From: Cepaea nemoralis
Lineage: Eukaryota; Mollusca; Gastropoda; Stylommatophora; Helicidae
Direction: 5' to 3'
DNA: 64,000 nucleotides
Assembly: GCA_014155875.1 (NCBI GenBank)
Contig: JACEFZ010002133.1
Coordinates: 115,001-179,000, forward strand
The translations under genes were made by a program, and so were the position numbers. The notes below the pieces were generated by a model. It saw only the letters and a list, made by a program, of their open reading frames with translations. It made no database searches and was not told where the DNA came from. Position 1 is the stretch's first letter, and each line of letters begins with the position of its first letter. Of this stretch, positions 11,331-21,235 are shown one piece after another.

Positions 11331-11589
11331 AACCAACAGAAACCTACATGAAACACACTATGACAATATTAAACTATTAAACTAATTGAATGTACTCATC
11401 TGAATTCTGTGTCCTTGCTTGGAAAGACTGACACGCGTAGGGCTCCAGTGGATTAATAGACCGGATGTATGGTACACGGGTCAAAGGTCAAGCGGGAGGG
11501 GAGTGGGGTGGAGAAGTGCCCATGTGTGCGGAAAAGCGAAATTTAAGATCGGCAAAGATGTCGCGGACGCAGTTGACAATTAGCAATTC

Positions 11590-11750
11590 TCGTTAAGCGC
11601 TCGAAACACCGCTGCGGAAAATTACATAGTGTTAGTCTACACAGAGGGGCATGAGTGGCGGTCGTTCAGAAAACGATGGCAAAACACCGAACGCAAACCT
11701 GCCAAGAAAGTTGACTGTGATGTCCTATAAAGGACCTGCACGTACCCAGA
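11590..11750 (+). repeat. SINE family 2, partial copy
   Basis: 'gtcgttcagaaaacgatggc' and 'acgcaaacctgccaagaaa' match the body of the SINE at 43385-43620 and the reverse complements at 16498-16738 and 40273-40512. The tRNA-like head (up to about 11620) is badly decayed. Confidence 0.6.
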
Positions 11751-11766
11751 TAGTGGACTGTAAGCT

Positions 11767-11786
11767 GGGGGATGGGAGGGGTGGGG
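11767..11786 (+). other. Potential G-quadruplex in intron 1
   Basis: Four G runs (5, 3, 4, 4) are separated by loops of two, one and one bases, a compact quadruplex pattern on the sense strand. A weaker G-rich stretch lies at about 11491-11512. Function unknown. Confidence 0.5.
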
Positions 11787-11914
11787 TAATGAGTTAAATG
11801 AAGCTGTGTTGGACATTAAGGCCGTGAGGGGTGAGTGTGCCCAACTGGAAGATAATCAATGGGCTTGATTAAATCTATAAAGCACATTGACACAATGATT
11901 AGTTATAGTTGCAT

Positions 11915-12155
11915 ATCCTTTACAGGACGTGGCAGTCGACTCCAGCATTTTTTACTGTTTGTGATTCCTGGCCAAATGTTACGTTTAGTAGTTTGCCATT
12001 GCTTTCTGAACGCCCGGCACTCATACCATTGTATGGAATCCAACGCAAGACTGTCTGCTTCCAAATTGCCCACAGCTGTTTTTCAACGCGGTATGCGGGA
12101 TTACCAATTGCGTTCCTTAACCCTTTGCCACAGCGTTGGTTAGTGCACATGAAGA
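11915..12155 (-). repeat. SINE family 2, diverged copy
   Basis: From 'catatcctttacaggac' to the decayed head near 12155 it follows the same order as the better copies at 16498-16738 and 40273-40512, including 'gtttgccattgctttctga'. A second, shorter copy with the same middle follows at 12294-12400. Confidence 0.7.
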
Positions 12156-12293
12156 AATGGCATGCTGTTGTGTTGGGGAATGAGCAGGCGATCATCATTG
12201 TTAGATTGTGAACAGGACACAGGAGAGTGAAAAATCATCGGTATCACAGGTTTAAGATAGATTCGTCAGATCTTTGTGTGCACGGTTAAAAAG

Positions 12294-12400
12294 TTAGTTG
12301 CATGCCCTTTTACAGCATTTTTTGGCTGCTACTGATTTTCTAAGTAATGTATGTTCAGTCGTTGGCCATTGTTTTCTGATTGTCCAATGCTCATACCATT
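12294..12400 (-). repeat. SINE family 2, short fragment
   Basis: Contains 'tgcccttttacagcatttt' and 'gttggccattgttttctga', the tail and core of family 2, with many changes. Confidence 0.5.
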
Positions 12401-12479
12401 ATGAAAATATATACAAAGCGATCTACTCTCAAATATGTCCAATGCTCATGCGATTATGAAAAACACATTCTCTTAAAAA

Positions 12480-12705
12480 TCGACAGGGTCGGCTTCATTG
12501 CACCGGGTTTTATCCCATATGGCTCGGTCTCTTTCCGCAGCGCGGAAAACGTCACACAAAGCACGAACTCCGTAGCTCTAGCGACGACCCACAGGAGTCT
12601 CCGAAAATTTCAACTCGTGAACCGAAGGACGCGGCCCGGAATCGAATCTACAACCTTCGGAGCCCGTGTCAAACGGCTTGACCACTTCACCACGGAGACT
12701 CCAAC
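12480..12705 (-). repeat. SINE family 1, near full-length
   Basis: Read on the minus strand: tRNA-like head (A box 'gtggtgaagtggtcaagccg', B box 'gattcgattccgg'), a middle with 'cacgagtt', and a tail ending 'ccctgtcga'. The copy at 47338-47553 aligns end to end. Flanking copies of 'accattatgaaaat' at about 12396 and 12707 suggest the insertion split or duplicated about 45 bp of target. Confidence 0.85.
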
Positions 12706-12779
12706 CATTATGAAAATCTATACAAAGTGATCTGCTCTCAAATGTGTCCTATACTCATACCATTAAGAAAGACTTAATA

Positions 12780-12975
12780 CCAGGACTTCCGGCCGCCAAC
12801 ATGGCGGTTAGGGCATTGAACCGTTAACGCCTGTGGCGTGTTTATGCTTGTAGTTACGGTTTGCAATTGCATTTTCCTCATGTTGGACTGGTAGTACTGC
12901 GTGAGTGCGTGGGCGACACTATGAGCTGTGAAATTCGCGTGGAATGCTTTTACATCTGTCCTGTACAGTGACCTG
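12780..12975 (+). promoter_or_regulatory. LINE 5'UTR-like block with ETS and YY1-like sites
   Basis: 'acttccgg' (ETS site) followed within 13 bp by 'caacatggcgg' (YY1-like) resembles the internal promoter of LINE elements. A similar pair, 'acttccgg' then 'caagatggcg', opens the LINE at 28798. The following bases show no ORF. Confidence 0.4.
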
Positions 12976-13019
12976 CATGTTCGGAACAATGGCTACCGGC
13001 TGTTTCTGAATTGACTGTT

Positions 13020-13175
13020 TTGCCTTTTCGGTTCACGAGTGCATTTTACAGGAGACTCCTGGGAGTCGACACTGAAGCTGCGGAGTTCGTGCTTTATGCG
13101 ACACTGTCGGCGGGTCGCCCTGTGGAAAAAGACCGAGCCATGTGAGTAAACCCGGGTCAATGAGGTCTTTCTGGT
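13020..13175 (+). repeat. SINE family 1, tail part
   Basis: 'ggttcacgagtgcattttac', 'ggagactcctgggagtcg' and 'gagccatgtgagtaaacccg' follow the order of the family 1 body and tail seen in reverse at 12480-12600. Confidence 0.6.
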
Positions 13176-13352
13176 GACTGACGAGTCCATCGACGATGAA
13201 CTGTGGCTTTCGTGGATGACTTTTGTGTTGGCATTCTGGCGGCGGCATTATGCACATTGTACCTGTGCGGGTTGTTGGATTGCCGAGACTCCTGTCTATT
13301 CCACTTTTCACATTGGACAGTGGGGAGCATTTTGTATGATATTCACTGGCAC

Positions 13353-13402
13353 GTGAATGGAGCATAACGGGGACGACCCGTTGCCGTGAAGTTGGAACCT
13401 CG

Positions 13403-13456
<54 letters not shown>

Positions 13457-13540
13457 CAACTAACCAACCAACTAACTAACCAACCAACTAACTAACTAAC
13501 TAACTAACTAATTAACTAACTAACTAACTAACTAACCATT
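13353..13540 (+). repeat. Retroposon 3' end with a long (CTAA)n microsatellite
   Basis: 'gttgccgtgaagttggaac' at 13380 leads into an almost pure CTAA run at 13404-13536. The same 3' end recurs at 23380 with a short CTAA run, and the LINE at 28798-29770 also ends in CTAACTAACTAA. Such tails are typical of retroposons whose end is copied by a shared LINE enzyme. Confidence 0.75.
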
Positions 13541-13865
13541 ACGAAAACCTATACAAAGTGATCCGCCATAAAAACGCTTGCAACTGACTTCGAACCTGGC
13601 ATACCAGGATTGTGAAACTAAGTTCACAACCCCTAAGTCACAGATGCTGACAACCAATACGTTAATAGAGACAGCAACGTTGAGTTTTGGGTGCCAGTGA
13701 AGAAGAGGAAGAAGAAGAAACATATTGTATTGCAATAAAGAGACTTGAATATGATGAAGAAGAAGTGATGTGGAAGGATTATGAAAACATGACTATTATG
13801 TAGTCAGTGTCAATGGTTGGTAATTCAAGTGGGTGTTGCATCTGTGTCTCTCATTCTGCTTCCAG
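13541..13865 (+). other. End of intron 1, no gene seen
   Basis: Begins with a third copy of 'acgaaaacctatacaaagtg' (also at 12400 and 12711), then unremarkable sequence up to the pyrimidine-rich acceptor 'ctcattctgcttccag' at 13850-13865. Confidence 0.5.
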
Positions 13866-13955
13866 CTGGCGGCAAGTGGTCTGAAACTGGAGAATTACTA
13901 TGTCCAGCCAATCTGCTCTCCAACCAGAAGCCAGCTGTTGTCTGGGAGATATCAG
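13866..13955 (+). CDS. Arylsulfatase, coding exon 2 (catalytic cysteine exon)
   Basis: A 90-bp, phase 0/0 exon of 30 codons: [15 protein letters not shown], then [15 protein letters not shown]. The Cys codon at 13914-13916 heads the sulfatase motif C-x-P-x-R, which is converted to formylglycine by the SUMF1 enzyme and forms the active centre. Most arylsulfatases have CTPSR or CSPSR; here it is CSPTR, still within the consensus. The acceptor is 'gcttccag|' and the donor '|gtactc'. It is too short to stand out as an ORF and was found by searching for the segment missing between exons 1 and 3. The donor itself is the start of a minisatellite. Confidence 0.9.
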
Positions 13956-14345
13956 GTACTCAATTAATATGTATATCCTGTTGTGTGGGAGGTGTCAGAT
14001 ACTCAATTAATACGTGTATCCTGTTGTGTGTGAGATAGCACGTGCATGTTTATACTGCTGTGTGGGAGGTATCATATACATGTGGATCTTGTTTGGTTGG
14101 AAATATGTAAATGTGTATCTTGTTTGGTTGGAGATATGTACATGTGTATCCTATTGTGTACAAGGTGTCAGGTAACCAGTTAATATATGCATTTTATTGT
14201 GTGGAAGATATCAGTTACTCAGTATGCTATCCCGTGATGTGGGAGATATCATGTACATGTGTATCCAGCTGTGTGGGAGATATCAAGTACTCAGTATGTG
14301 TATCTTGTTGTGTGGATGATCTCAGGACTAGTATAAGACATTGGG
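13935..14345 (+). repeat. Minisatellite built on the exon 2 / intron 2 donor
   Basis: The last 20 bases of exon 2 plus the first bases of intron 2 ('gggagatatcaggtactcaa') are repeated downstream as 'gggaggtgtcagatactcaa' and so on, with 'tgtatcctgttgtgtg' between, about nine decayed units of roughly 42 bp. Related units resume at 40663-40850. Several units keep a CAG|GT-like junction and could act as decoy donors. Confidence 0.8.
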
Positions 14346-14700
14346 GGACCAGCACACCCACATTTTTTCTTTTTCTTTTTTTATTTTTTTATTTTGCTTC
14401 TCGTATCCCCCCCCCTCCCCCCCCCCCCCCCCCACCTCCCCCGAAGGAAAAATTTTTATTATTATTTTATGTGTGTAAGCTAGCGACCCAATTACCTATA
14501 TTACTATACACCTCCAATAAAAACTGTTTTTCTATTTGCGAAAACTAGTATTCACCACTACAAATAAAAATATTCATCAAATATTAAATCGCCTAAAATA
14601 ACAATACATATATAAAAACGAACACCAGTGAACTGCAGAAAACTTGTTTTGTGTGCAATCATTGAAACCTTAAACAGACTATTCAAAAGAAACATTCGGC
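14346..14700. other. T-rich and poly-C stretch at the left edge of the Maverick relic
   Basis: A T-rich run (14361-14395) precedes an almost pure C tract at 14407-14442. Then the base composition drops to AT-rich and stays so through the virus-like region. No terminal inverted repeat of the kind Maverick elements have could be found here. Confidence 0.5.
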
Positions 14701-14722
14701 CTCAGAGCGAACTGTCAAGAAT

Positions 14723-15205
14723 GTGATCGAGAAAGAAAACTTCTCAATAATGGATCGTCTTATAATAAACACGCTACGCTTGAATAAATTGTCAACCTGT
14801 GGTAAAATAGGTAAAATATATATTCAATCTGTGAATCGATGCGGAAACATAACTATTGGAATGACCGAAAAAAAATGGTATGTTTTAATTGCGTTGTTGA
14901 ATAAATTTGACTATTATATCATAAATAAAAAGCCAAAAGGCGGCCGCAATTATTTAACAACTTTATGAAACTGAACGGAATAGAACTTTTAAATGAATTG
15001 GAGAAACATTTGATTGGTGTAGACGATAATAATGAGTATAAAATTCCGGTTTTCAAACCAGATGAAAGTGATGTGAACTCTGTTGAAAATATCCTATGTG
15101 GTGGAGAAATGTGTTTAAAACAATATAATTCATGTTCTCTGAACGATGTCGCAAAATGCTTGTATGTTGGGCATAAAAGGACAAGCGAAAACTCGGGCAT
15201 AAAAA
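14723..15205 (+). pseudogene. AT-rich ORF pieces, probably Maverick-derived, unidentified
   Basis: Two overlapping frames, 14723-14968 (81 codons; contains GKIYIQSVNRCGNITIGMTE) and 14965-15200 (about 78 codons before it meets a different sequence; contains ENILCGGEMCLKQ). I recognise neither. Their composition, orientation and place just upstream of the ATPase suggest genes of the same mobile element. The second frame changes character at about 15205, where a GC-rich block begins, so it is probably cut. Confidence 0.4.
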
Positions 15206-15920
15206 CAACTGGGTCGGGCCGCCGAAAAGGCCTCGTGTTGGCTATGGAACTGCTGAAACATAGATTTGGACATGTCTCGAGAACAGTATGGTTAAAGCGG
15301 TAACTGCATAGCGACTAACGTTGGATCCAATCTCTCAACTAAGAGCAATAACTTGCACTGTCTTGTATCGACTCCATAACCTTCCCCCCGAGCGAGGGTA
15401 GTGCATCTAGGAACATGACTGTTCAGAGGGGCAATCGCCTCATAGTAGAAGCCGTCAAATCATGCAAATCGGCCGAAGTCCAACCTCCATACCAGGGCGG
15501 TAGTCGTCTTCCGTAAGTCGCGCTCAGCTGCAGAGACCAAGAGGTGGGTGGAGGAACCCAGAGGAAGAATCGGCTTCCTAGCGTGCAGCGCCGTGAACGG
15601 GTCACGAAGAAGGAACATGGCAACAAAGACGAACGGAGGCGATAGAGGCCGTGGCTGGGGAAGAAGCAGGCTCCCCACGACCACATGTGCTGGGATGGTG
15701 TGAGGGCACCAAGCAACGTGTGCACAGGCTCTCCTCGCTGAGGGAGGGGAGGCTTGAGAGTGGACATGTTCACTGCTAAGGGGCAGGCACAAACAACAAG
15801 GACAACGAAATCGACCGAACGCCTCGCACGGCATGGGTAAGACGCCCAACGTCATGACCGGACGGGCCCGCCCTTAGAGAATGTTAAGAAGGTAAAAGGA
15901 CCGAAATATTTGGGGAAGGG
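15206..15920. other. GC-rich block of unknown origin inside the AT-rich relic
   Basis: Base composition shifts sharply at about 15205 and back at about 15920. Open frames on the minus strand (to 131 codons) show no domain I recognise. It is probably a later insertion, perhaps a LINE 5' region. Confidence 0.4.
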
Positions 15921-16029
15921 GGGCCACTTCTGACGATCAGAAACTCCCTGCTGTGTTTGCACTGCTGCGGAGTTTTTAATCGCAATATAATGTAGTTAGA
16001 CAGTCTTAGTGAAATAAACTTCGGAGGAT

Positions 16030-16222
16030 TTCAGAAATTGGTCATAGAAAAACTAAAGTATTCACCAAGTTTGATCAGAAAAGTTCGTCAAATGACTAAA
16101 TTATGTACAAAATTTAATAAACTGCAAAATGTTGATATTTATGTAATAGAAGCTATAAAAATTACCCCGACTATTGAGAAAGCATCTGAGCTAAATCCTT
16201 TACAGGAACGCGATTGGAAATG
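16030..16222 (+). pseudogene. Short AT-rich ORF, unidentified (Maverick region)
   Basis: 61 codons, lysine- and isoleucine-rich, ending QERDWK. It sits between the GC-rich block and the packaging ATPase and has the composition of the virus-like genes. Function unknown. Confidence 0.3.
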
Positions 16223-16369
16223 ATTTTTTTTTCATATGTTTACTGGTTGCTATGCTAAGGACCGCTGCTTTTGTAATGTAAAGACACACAATGTTGACAG
16301 GTGGTTATGTTTTTGTGTGAATGTTTATCTCCTTTACAATGGACATAGAAAATCGTGAAGTGATTGTAG

Positions 16370-17413
16370 ACTTTACATTAAAGAAATGACGATCCTCTAT
16401 TACCAAGAAATATAAGGGGGTTAATTATTGGCGACTCTGGGTGAGGTAAAACTATAATACTTTTAAATATGCTTTTTAAAGGATGGTTTTTTTTTTTGCA
16501 TATCCTTTACAGGACATTGCAGTCAACACCAGCATTTTTCAGTTGCTGTTGATGTCTTGGCAAGATTACGCTCAGTAGTTTGCCATTGCTTTCTAAGCGA
16601 CGGGCTTACATACCCCCGTAAGTAGCCAACGCGAAGCGAACCGCTACAGAATCGCATGCAACTGCGTTACCCACGTGAATATACTGGATTACGGAGAAAT
16701 CGTTAACCTCTAGGCCAGGGAGACCGGCAAAAAGATGGTTACATTTTAATAAACTATATGTCCTTGAAAAGGCCCTTCATCGACCTGTATATAAGATAAA
16801 ATAAGTGTTTTGAAGAAAAGATACCCAAATTATCACTATTAAATATCATCAGAAACATAACAGAAATACAGAATACATATATATCTCCATATTCTTTAAT
16901 AGAGAAGTTGCACAATGTGTTAAACAGAAAGAAGGCATAGAGTGTAATTTTTGTGACAGTGCACAAAACGTACTCGATCCACATAAACTCAACACCATAG
17001 ATAAAAAATCTAACAATTTTTGATGATCTTATGCGAGAAAGAAACAAGAAAAGTGTGAAAATTATTATACTAGCTAGATGGAGGCGTAACAACATAGATT
17101 GTTTTATTTAGATCAAAACTACTTCAATGTACCAATACAAAGAATAAGAGAATATACTACAAACAATAAGAGAATATACTAATTTGATTTGCTTGTTTGA
17201 ACACGATGACAGAAATGTATCTAATATATATTATGATTATTCTGGTGGAGACATGCCATATGAAGAATTTAAAAAGCTATGAAGTAAGTGCTGGGAAGAA
17301 CCTTATGGTTTTCTTGTGACTGATAAATCTAGTGATAAATACAATGGAAAATATAGATGTAAATTAGATACCTTTTATTTTCCTGAAAAGACATTATCTT
17401 CCCTTCATTGATT
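16370..17413 (+). pseudogene. Maverick/Polinton packaging ATPase, broken
   Basis: Seen in pieces. Near 16391-16470 is PLLPRNIRGLIIG followed by a Walker A-type GDSG-stop-GKT, where the stop replaces the residue before GKT. Later pieces include a Walker B-like FDDLMRER near 17016, NNIDCFY-like residues near 17085-17110, CLFEHDDRNVSNIYYDYSGG near 17191, and the end piece EEPYGFLVTDKSSDKYNGKY at about 17295-17355. This is the order of the FtsK/HerA-type DNA packaging ATPase of Maverick/Polinton elements and adintoviruses, which pumps DNA into capsids. A SINE (16498-16738), several frameshifts and at least three stops disable it. The next ORF, penton-like, follows at once, as in those elements. 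Confidence 0.75.
16498..16738 (-). repeat. SINE family 2 inserted in the ATPase pseudogene
   Basis: Minus-strand SINE with tRNA-like head at the right ('gccggtctccctggcctaga') and tail at the left ('tcctgtaaaggatatgc'), followed by a run of A on its own strand. 'ggatggtt' (16482) and 'agatggtt' (16732) flank it as a near-perfect target duplication, so it entered the ATPase gene after the element had arrived. Confidence 0.85.
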
Positions 17414-17455
17414 AGAAAAGTGTATGATAAAACTATTATAATTCATTATAAAACA

Positions 17456-17878
17456 ATGGGAGAACTTCTAAAAGAAATAGCCAGAAATGCCAGACCTAAA
17501 TTCTCTGATCAGTTTGTTGTCTCCAGTAATAAAACATCGTATAATACAAAATTTAACGCCCCGTTAGAACCAAATGAATATAAACCCTATAAAATTGCAC
17601 TAGTTGATCTAGAAACTTATTTATTCCTTTCCAAACATTAGTAAAGACAACAAATAGTTTATTTACTCCAAAGACAATGGGAACAGATGGACGATGGACC
17701 ATACAATCAATACCAGAGAGGGCTTATGAAATCAAAGCTATCAATACGAGAATACAAAGTATGACAGGAAAAGATTCTATAAAACTTGAACCAAATAAAC
17801 AAACTTTGAAATCCACCATGACTATTAAACCAGGAAACAAAGTTAGTTTTACAGATTTAAAAAAAAACACTGGCTAAT
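17456..17878 (+). pseudogene. Maverick-type capsid (penton-like) protein, N-terminal part
   Basis: The first frame (MGELLKEIARNARPKF... to LVDLETYLFL, ending 17641) shifts to the frame 17642-17876 (SIPERAYEIKAINTRIQ; KLEPNKQTLKSTMTIKPGNK). This pattern, beta-rich with an 'ETY' segment and a 'YEI..IN' segment, matches the conserved ORF next to the ATPase in Maverick/Polinton and adintovirus genomes, usually considered the penton base or minor capsid protein. A LINE has been inserted at 17878, and the ORF resumes at 18727. The family call comes from memory of the family pattern. Confidence 0.6.
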
Positions 17879-18726
17879 CTATTCAATCAATAATTTGCCA
17901 TGCCGGAAAGCGTGGGCGCCATTTCACTCGATCACTAGTGTCGTGGATCAGCTCAGTGTTCCTGTCTAGTCCATGCCATGTGGCCAAGCCATCCAGATAT
18001 TTTCCTCTTGGTCTGTTCCCTTCGATCTTGCCAGTTGTCACTAAGTTCTCCAGTCCATTTCTTCTCATAACATGTCCAAAAAATGTTGACTGTCTACGTC
18101 TAATTTCTCTAATCAATTTACGATGTTCATTTGTCTCCTGTAGTACCTGGTAATTGGTTTTTCTATATGTCCATGGTATTCTTTGCATTTTCCTCAGAAA
18201 CCACATTTCTGCAGCCATCAGATGTTTTTCAGCTTGACTGCACATTGTCCAAGTTTCACATCCATACAAAAGAACAGGCTCTATGTATCCCTCAACACTC
18301 TTTTTCTCGTTTCAATTGACATCTTTTTATTGGTCAGAATGTTTTTCATCTTGCTAAAGGCTATTTTCGCCATGGCGATTCTTGTTCTAATCTCTTCAAG
18401 GCATCTTCCATCAGATTTTATGACTGTTCCGAGATAATTGTATCGATTCACTTGTTGAAGAATATTCCCATTTACTTGTATATTACATTGTAGTACTTCG
18501 TTCTTCCTAGTGACGGCCATAACCTGTGTCTCTTACAATTTAATTCCAACCCCAGCTGCTCACTGTGGACAACAACCGCGTCTACTAATTGTTGCAGATC
18601 CTGTGCATTGTCTGCAATCAATACTGTATCATCTGCATATCTAATGTTATTTATGTTTCGTCCTCCAATGCTGATTCCATTTATGTCTTCTACATTTCTG
18701 AAAATATTAGGATTCCACAATAACAT
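17879..18726 (-). mobile_element. LINE 3' fragment inserted in the capsid ORF
   Basis: Minus strand. Reads the second half of a reverse transcriptase ORF: NNIRYADDTVLIADNAQDLQ (18611-18670), RYNYLGTVIKSDGRCLEEIR near 18395-18455, YGCETWTMCSQAEKHLMA near 18215-18270, ending with the GHVMRRNGLENLVTTGKIEG region. It matches 36241-37165 closely, with small deletions that shift the frame. The 3' end at the left follows a short 'caatcaat' tail. 5' truncated, like most LINE copies. Confidence 0.85.
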
Positions 18727-19282
18727 TTATGAAGAGGGTACTCACGAATCAGAACACATTGTAAATATTATGAGTGTTAATCCAGTTAAACATCATACAT
18801 GGAAGTTTCTCTAATGGTTCAGGAATTCGAATTATTTATTGTTTCTTCCCAAACGGTTCTCCGGGAGGTAAAATTTTGAGAAACCAAGCAATCTGGTTTT
18901 TCTTCCTGTATCGATGTAGAAATTCTATTGGGGTTGGATTTAGAATTGACCAAGGATATCACCTATCTATCTTAAAATATTCAACTGGTGATTCTGCAGA
19001 CCCCTTGGACTCAATGATTACAACACATAGAGAGACTGCCAGGCAATTTTGTCACAATCGATGAAAACTATAAACAATTTGACAGTAAGAATCACTGATC
19101 AAAATAACAAGCTTTTAAATTTAAGAGATAAAACTGTTATTATAAGATTTCTTATAAGAGAAATTTTACACGTAAAAAATAATTGCACAATTTATGAACA
19201 AGTTAACTTAAATATTTCAGAAAACCAAACAGATAAAATACAAAAAGCCATAAAAAATAATACCCCAGTTGCTAACTATTAG
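18727..19282 (+). pseudogene. Maverick-type capsid (penton-like) protein, C-terminal part
   Basis: Continues the ORF cut by the LINE. Visible pieces: EEGTHESEHIVNIMSVNPVK (18730-18790), CFFPNGSPGGKILRNQAI-like residues in a shifted frame (18840-18900), and NNLTVRITDQNNKLLNLRDK ending in FLIREIL (19070-19170). These segments follow each other in the C-terminal half of the penton-like protein of Maverick/adintovirus elements. At least two frameshifts. The frame ends at 19280. Confidence 0.6.
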
Positions 19283-19289
19283 AATTATA

Positions 19290-19700
19290 GAAACGGGCAA
19301 CGATGTATTAGCATTAACAAAAAGACAAATAAACAAAGGGAAAAAAAACATTATCTCAAAATAAGGGAACTCATATTACTCTGAGTAGAAAACAACTCAA
19401 ATATAACATGAAGATTGATGGAGGTTTTTTAGCGGCTCTAACAAGCATGACCTTATCTCTACTTAAAACAACGAAACCTTAGGAATAGGAGCCTTAACAG
19501 GTTTAGCTTCTAGTGGAGTTCAGAAACTTATTGGCCCCGGTTTGTTTTTAAAACGAGGAGGATGTATTTGTCAAATTGAATAGGATGGAAAAGGCCTTTA
19601 TTTAGGAACAGTAAATGGTAGTGGATTAGAGTCTTGTGGAGATGGGCTATACTTATCAAGAAAAAGTAATATATAAAATGGTGACAGATTTCTAGGTGAT
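19290..19700 (+). pseudogene. Maverick-type conserved ORF (PX-like), broken
   Basis: Pieces in two frames: LALTKRQINKGKKN (near 19312), SRKQLKYNMKIDGGFLAAL (19384-19440), LGIGALTGLASSGVQKLIG (19484-19540), then LFLKRGGCICQIE-stop-DGKGLYLG (19545-19610) and a GLYLSRKSN segment. The glycine-rich hydrophobic run followed by GG-x-C is the hallmark of a small protein encoded beside the capsid genes in many Maverick/Polinton elements (called PX in some schemes; possibly a core or membrane-active virion protein). Stops at about 19580 and 19675 disable it. Confidence 0.6.
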
Positions 19701-19743
19701 TTAGTTAAAATATATAAAATATGCTATTTTAAACTTGATAAAA

Positions 19744-19885
19744 ATGGAAACAAAAGAAAGCATATATCTTCGATTACCTACTGCGCCAATACAAGATCCA
19801 GTAGAAGCCAACAGTTATAGAATTCAGAAGATTCTTGATATTCAAAACTGCTTTGGAAAAAAAATAAAGAAGATAGGAGAAAGAC

Positions 19886-19890
<5 letters not shown>
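19744..19890 (+). pseudogene. Maverick-type ORF (PW-like), N-terminal fragment
   Basis: Starts METKESIYLRLPTAPIQDPV and runs 48 codons to IKKIGERH, where it meets a LINE 3' end at 19887. The remainder of the gene is found 19.9 kb downstream at 39777. The shared 12 bases 'gaaagacattga' occur at both broken ends. Confidence 0.65.
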
Positions 19891-19940
<50 letters not shown>

Positions 19941-20205
19941 TAGGAACCGACATCACAGCATTCGGGACATTCCCATAAGCGCTCCGTCCCCATCCTCAGC
20001 AGCCAGCGAAGAGTTCCAACACTAATAGTTCCAGTAGCAATCTGATTATATGTCCGTCTCGCCTTTCCTCCAAGCGCCGAGCGTCGGCCAGATCCCCACG
20101 TCACACCTCGTTGTCTCATTCTTACCAGACTATGGTGATCCATCTGCTCCTCAGAGGTGTACACGTGCTCCCACAAGGCCGCAACCACGTCTGCAGAAAG
20201 AGTGC
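19887..20205 (-). mobile_element. LINE 3' end with (AATC)n tail, left junction copy
   Basis: Minus strand. The last codons of a LINE ORF2 (HSLVRMRQRGVTWGSGRRSA, then TISVGTLRWLLRMGTERLWE, CPECCDVGS, stop), then AATC repeats (the GATT run at 19889-19939). Extends about 30 bp further 5' than the right-hand copy at 39525-39770, into STLSADVVAALWEHVY. Its 3' tail abuts 'gaaagacattga' of the Maverick ORF. Confidence 0.85.
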
Positions 20206-20598
20206 TTCTGGTAGATCAGGGGAAATTACTGTGGTTATATTTAACTTTTAAAAATGAGAATCACAATTTTCAATGTGGAAAATTAAACTTGCAACATTTT
20301 TCACAGAATGGCAAATTTGAAGCCTCATTGTGGAATTGTGTAAATTTTGCTTATGTGTTGCAACTGTACAAAGTGATAATCTCTGTGTGCTGAATGTGTA
20401 GAAAGTATTAAGACATGGGGATAGCATAGGGAAGCAATGAGGAGTGTTTACAGCTTAAAGATGTAATGATGCTTTCTCCAATAAACATTTCTATGTTGTT
20501 TTATTGTAACACACGTACACGCACAGTTTGTGTATCATATTGTTGGTGTGCTGATTTTGCCTCGTTTTCAATTAAGGGCTCGCCAGATTTGAGTTCCT
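20206..20598. other. Non-coding, nothing recognised
   Basis: AT-rich; no open frame with family resemblance, no repeat shared with other parts of the window. Confidence 0.4.
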
Positions 20599-21235
20599 AA
20601 CTAACATCATTATGTGCCATGCCAATAAGCGGGTCTATCATGTTTCGTTGTTTCACGCAATCACCAGAGTCGTGGATCAGCTCAGTGTTTTTGTCTCAAT
20701 TATGCATGTGACCAAGCCATCCAGATATTTATCTCTCTGCCTTCCCTTGTTCTTTATCCCTCAATCTTGCTAATTGTCACCAAATTCTCCAGTTTATTTC
20801 TTCTCATAAGATGCCCAAAAAATCTTGACTATCTACGTCTAATTTCTCTAATCAGTTTACAGTTTTCATGTATTTCTTGTAGGACTTGCTCATTGGTTTT
20901 TCTGTCTGTCCATGGTATTCTTTGCATTTTCTTCACAAACCACATTTTCACTGTCATTAGATGTTTTTCAGTTTGTCTGCTCATTTTACGTTTCATATCC
21001 TAACAAAAGCACGGGTTCTATGTAGCACTTCAGCACTCTTTTTCTTGTTGCAATTGACATATTTGTATTGGTCAATATGTTTCCCATCTTGCAAAAGGTT
21101 ACCTTTGCCATATCGGTTCTTGTTCTAATCTCTTCAAGGTACCTGCCATCAGATGTTATGACTGTTCCGAGAAAGTTGTACCGATTCACTTGTTTAAGAA
21201 TATTCTCATTTACCTGTATATCCTAACTATACTCC
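20599..21235 (-). mobile_element. LINE 3' fragment, same family as 36241-37165
   Basis: Read on the minus strand it contains MNRYNFLGTVITSDGRYLEE (near 21130-21189), the RKRVLKCYIEPVLLLGYET segment and a decayed GHLMRR-like end. The 3' end near 20605 reads 'atgtgccatgcc', as in the other copies. Many substitutions; no intact frame. Confidence 0.8.

Noticed and set aside
14346..14700. Terminal inverted repeat of the Maverick element
   Set aside because: The reverse complement of the sequence near 14330-14370 was not found near 40600-40670, so the element appears truncated at both ends.
15460..15855. 131-codon minus-strand frame in the GC-rich block
   Set aside because: GC-rich DNA yields long open frames by chance; no domain seen.
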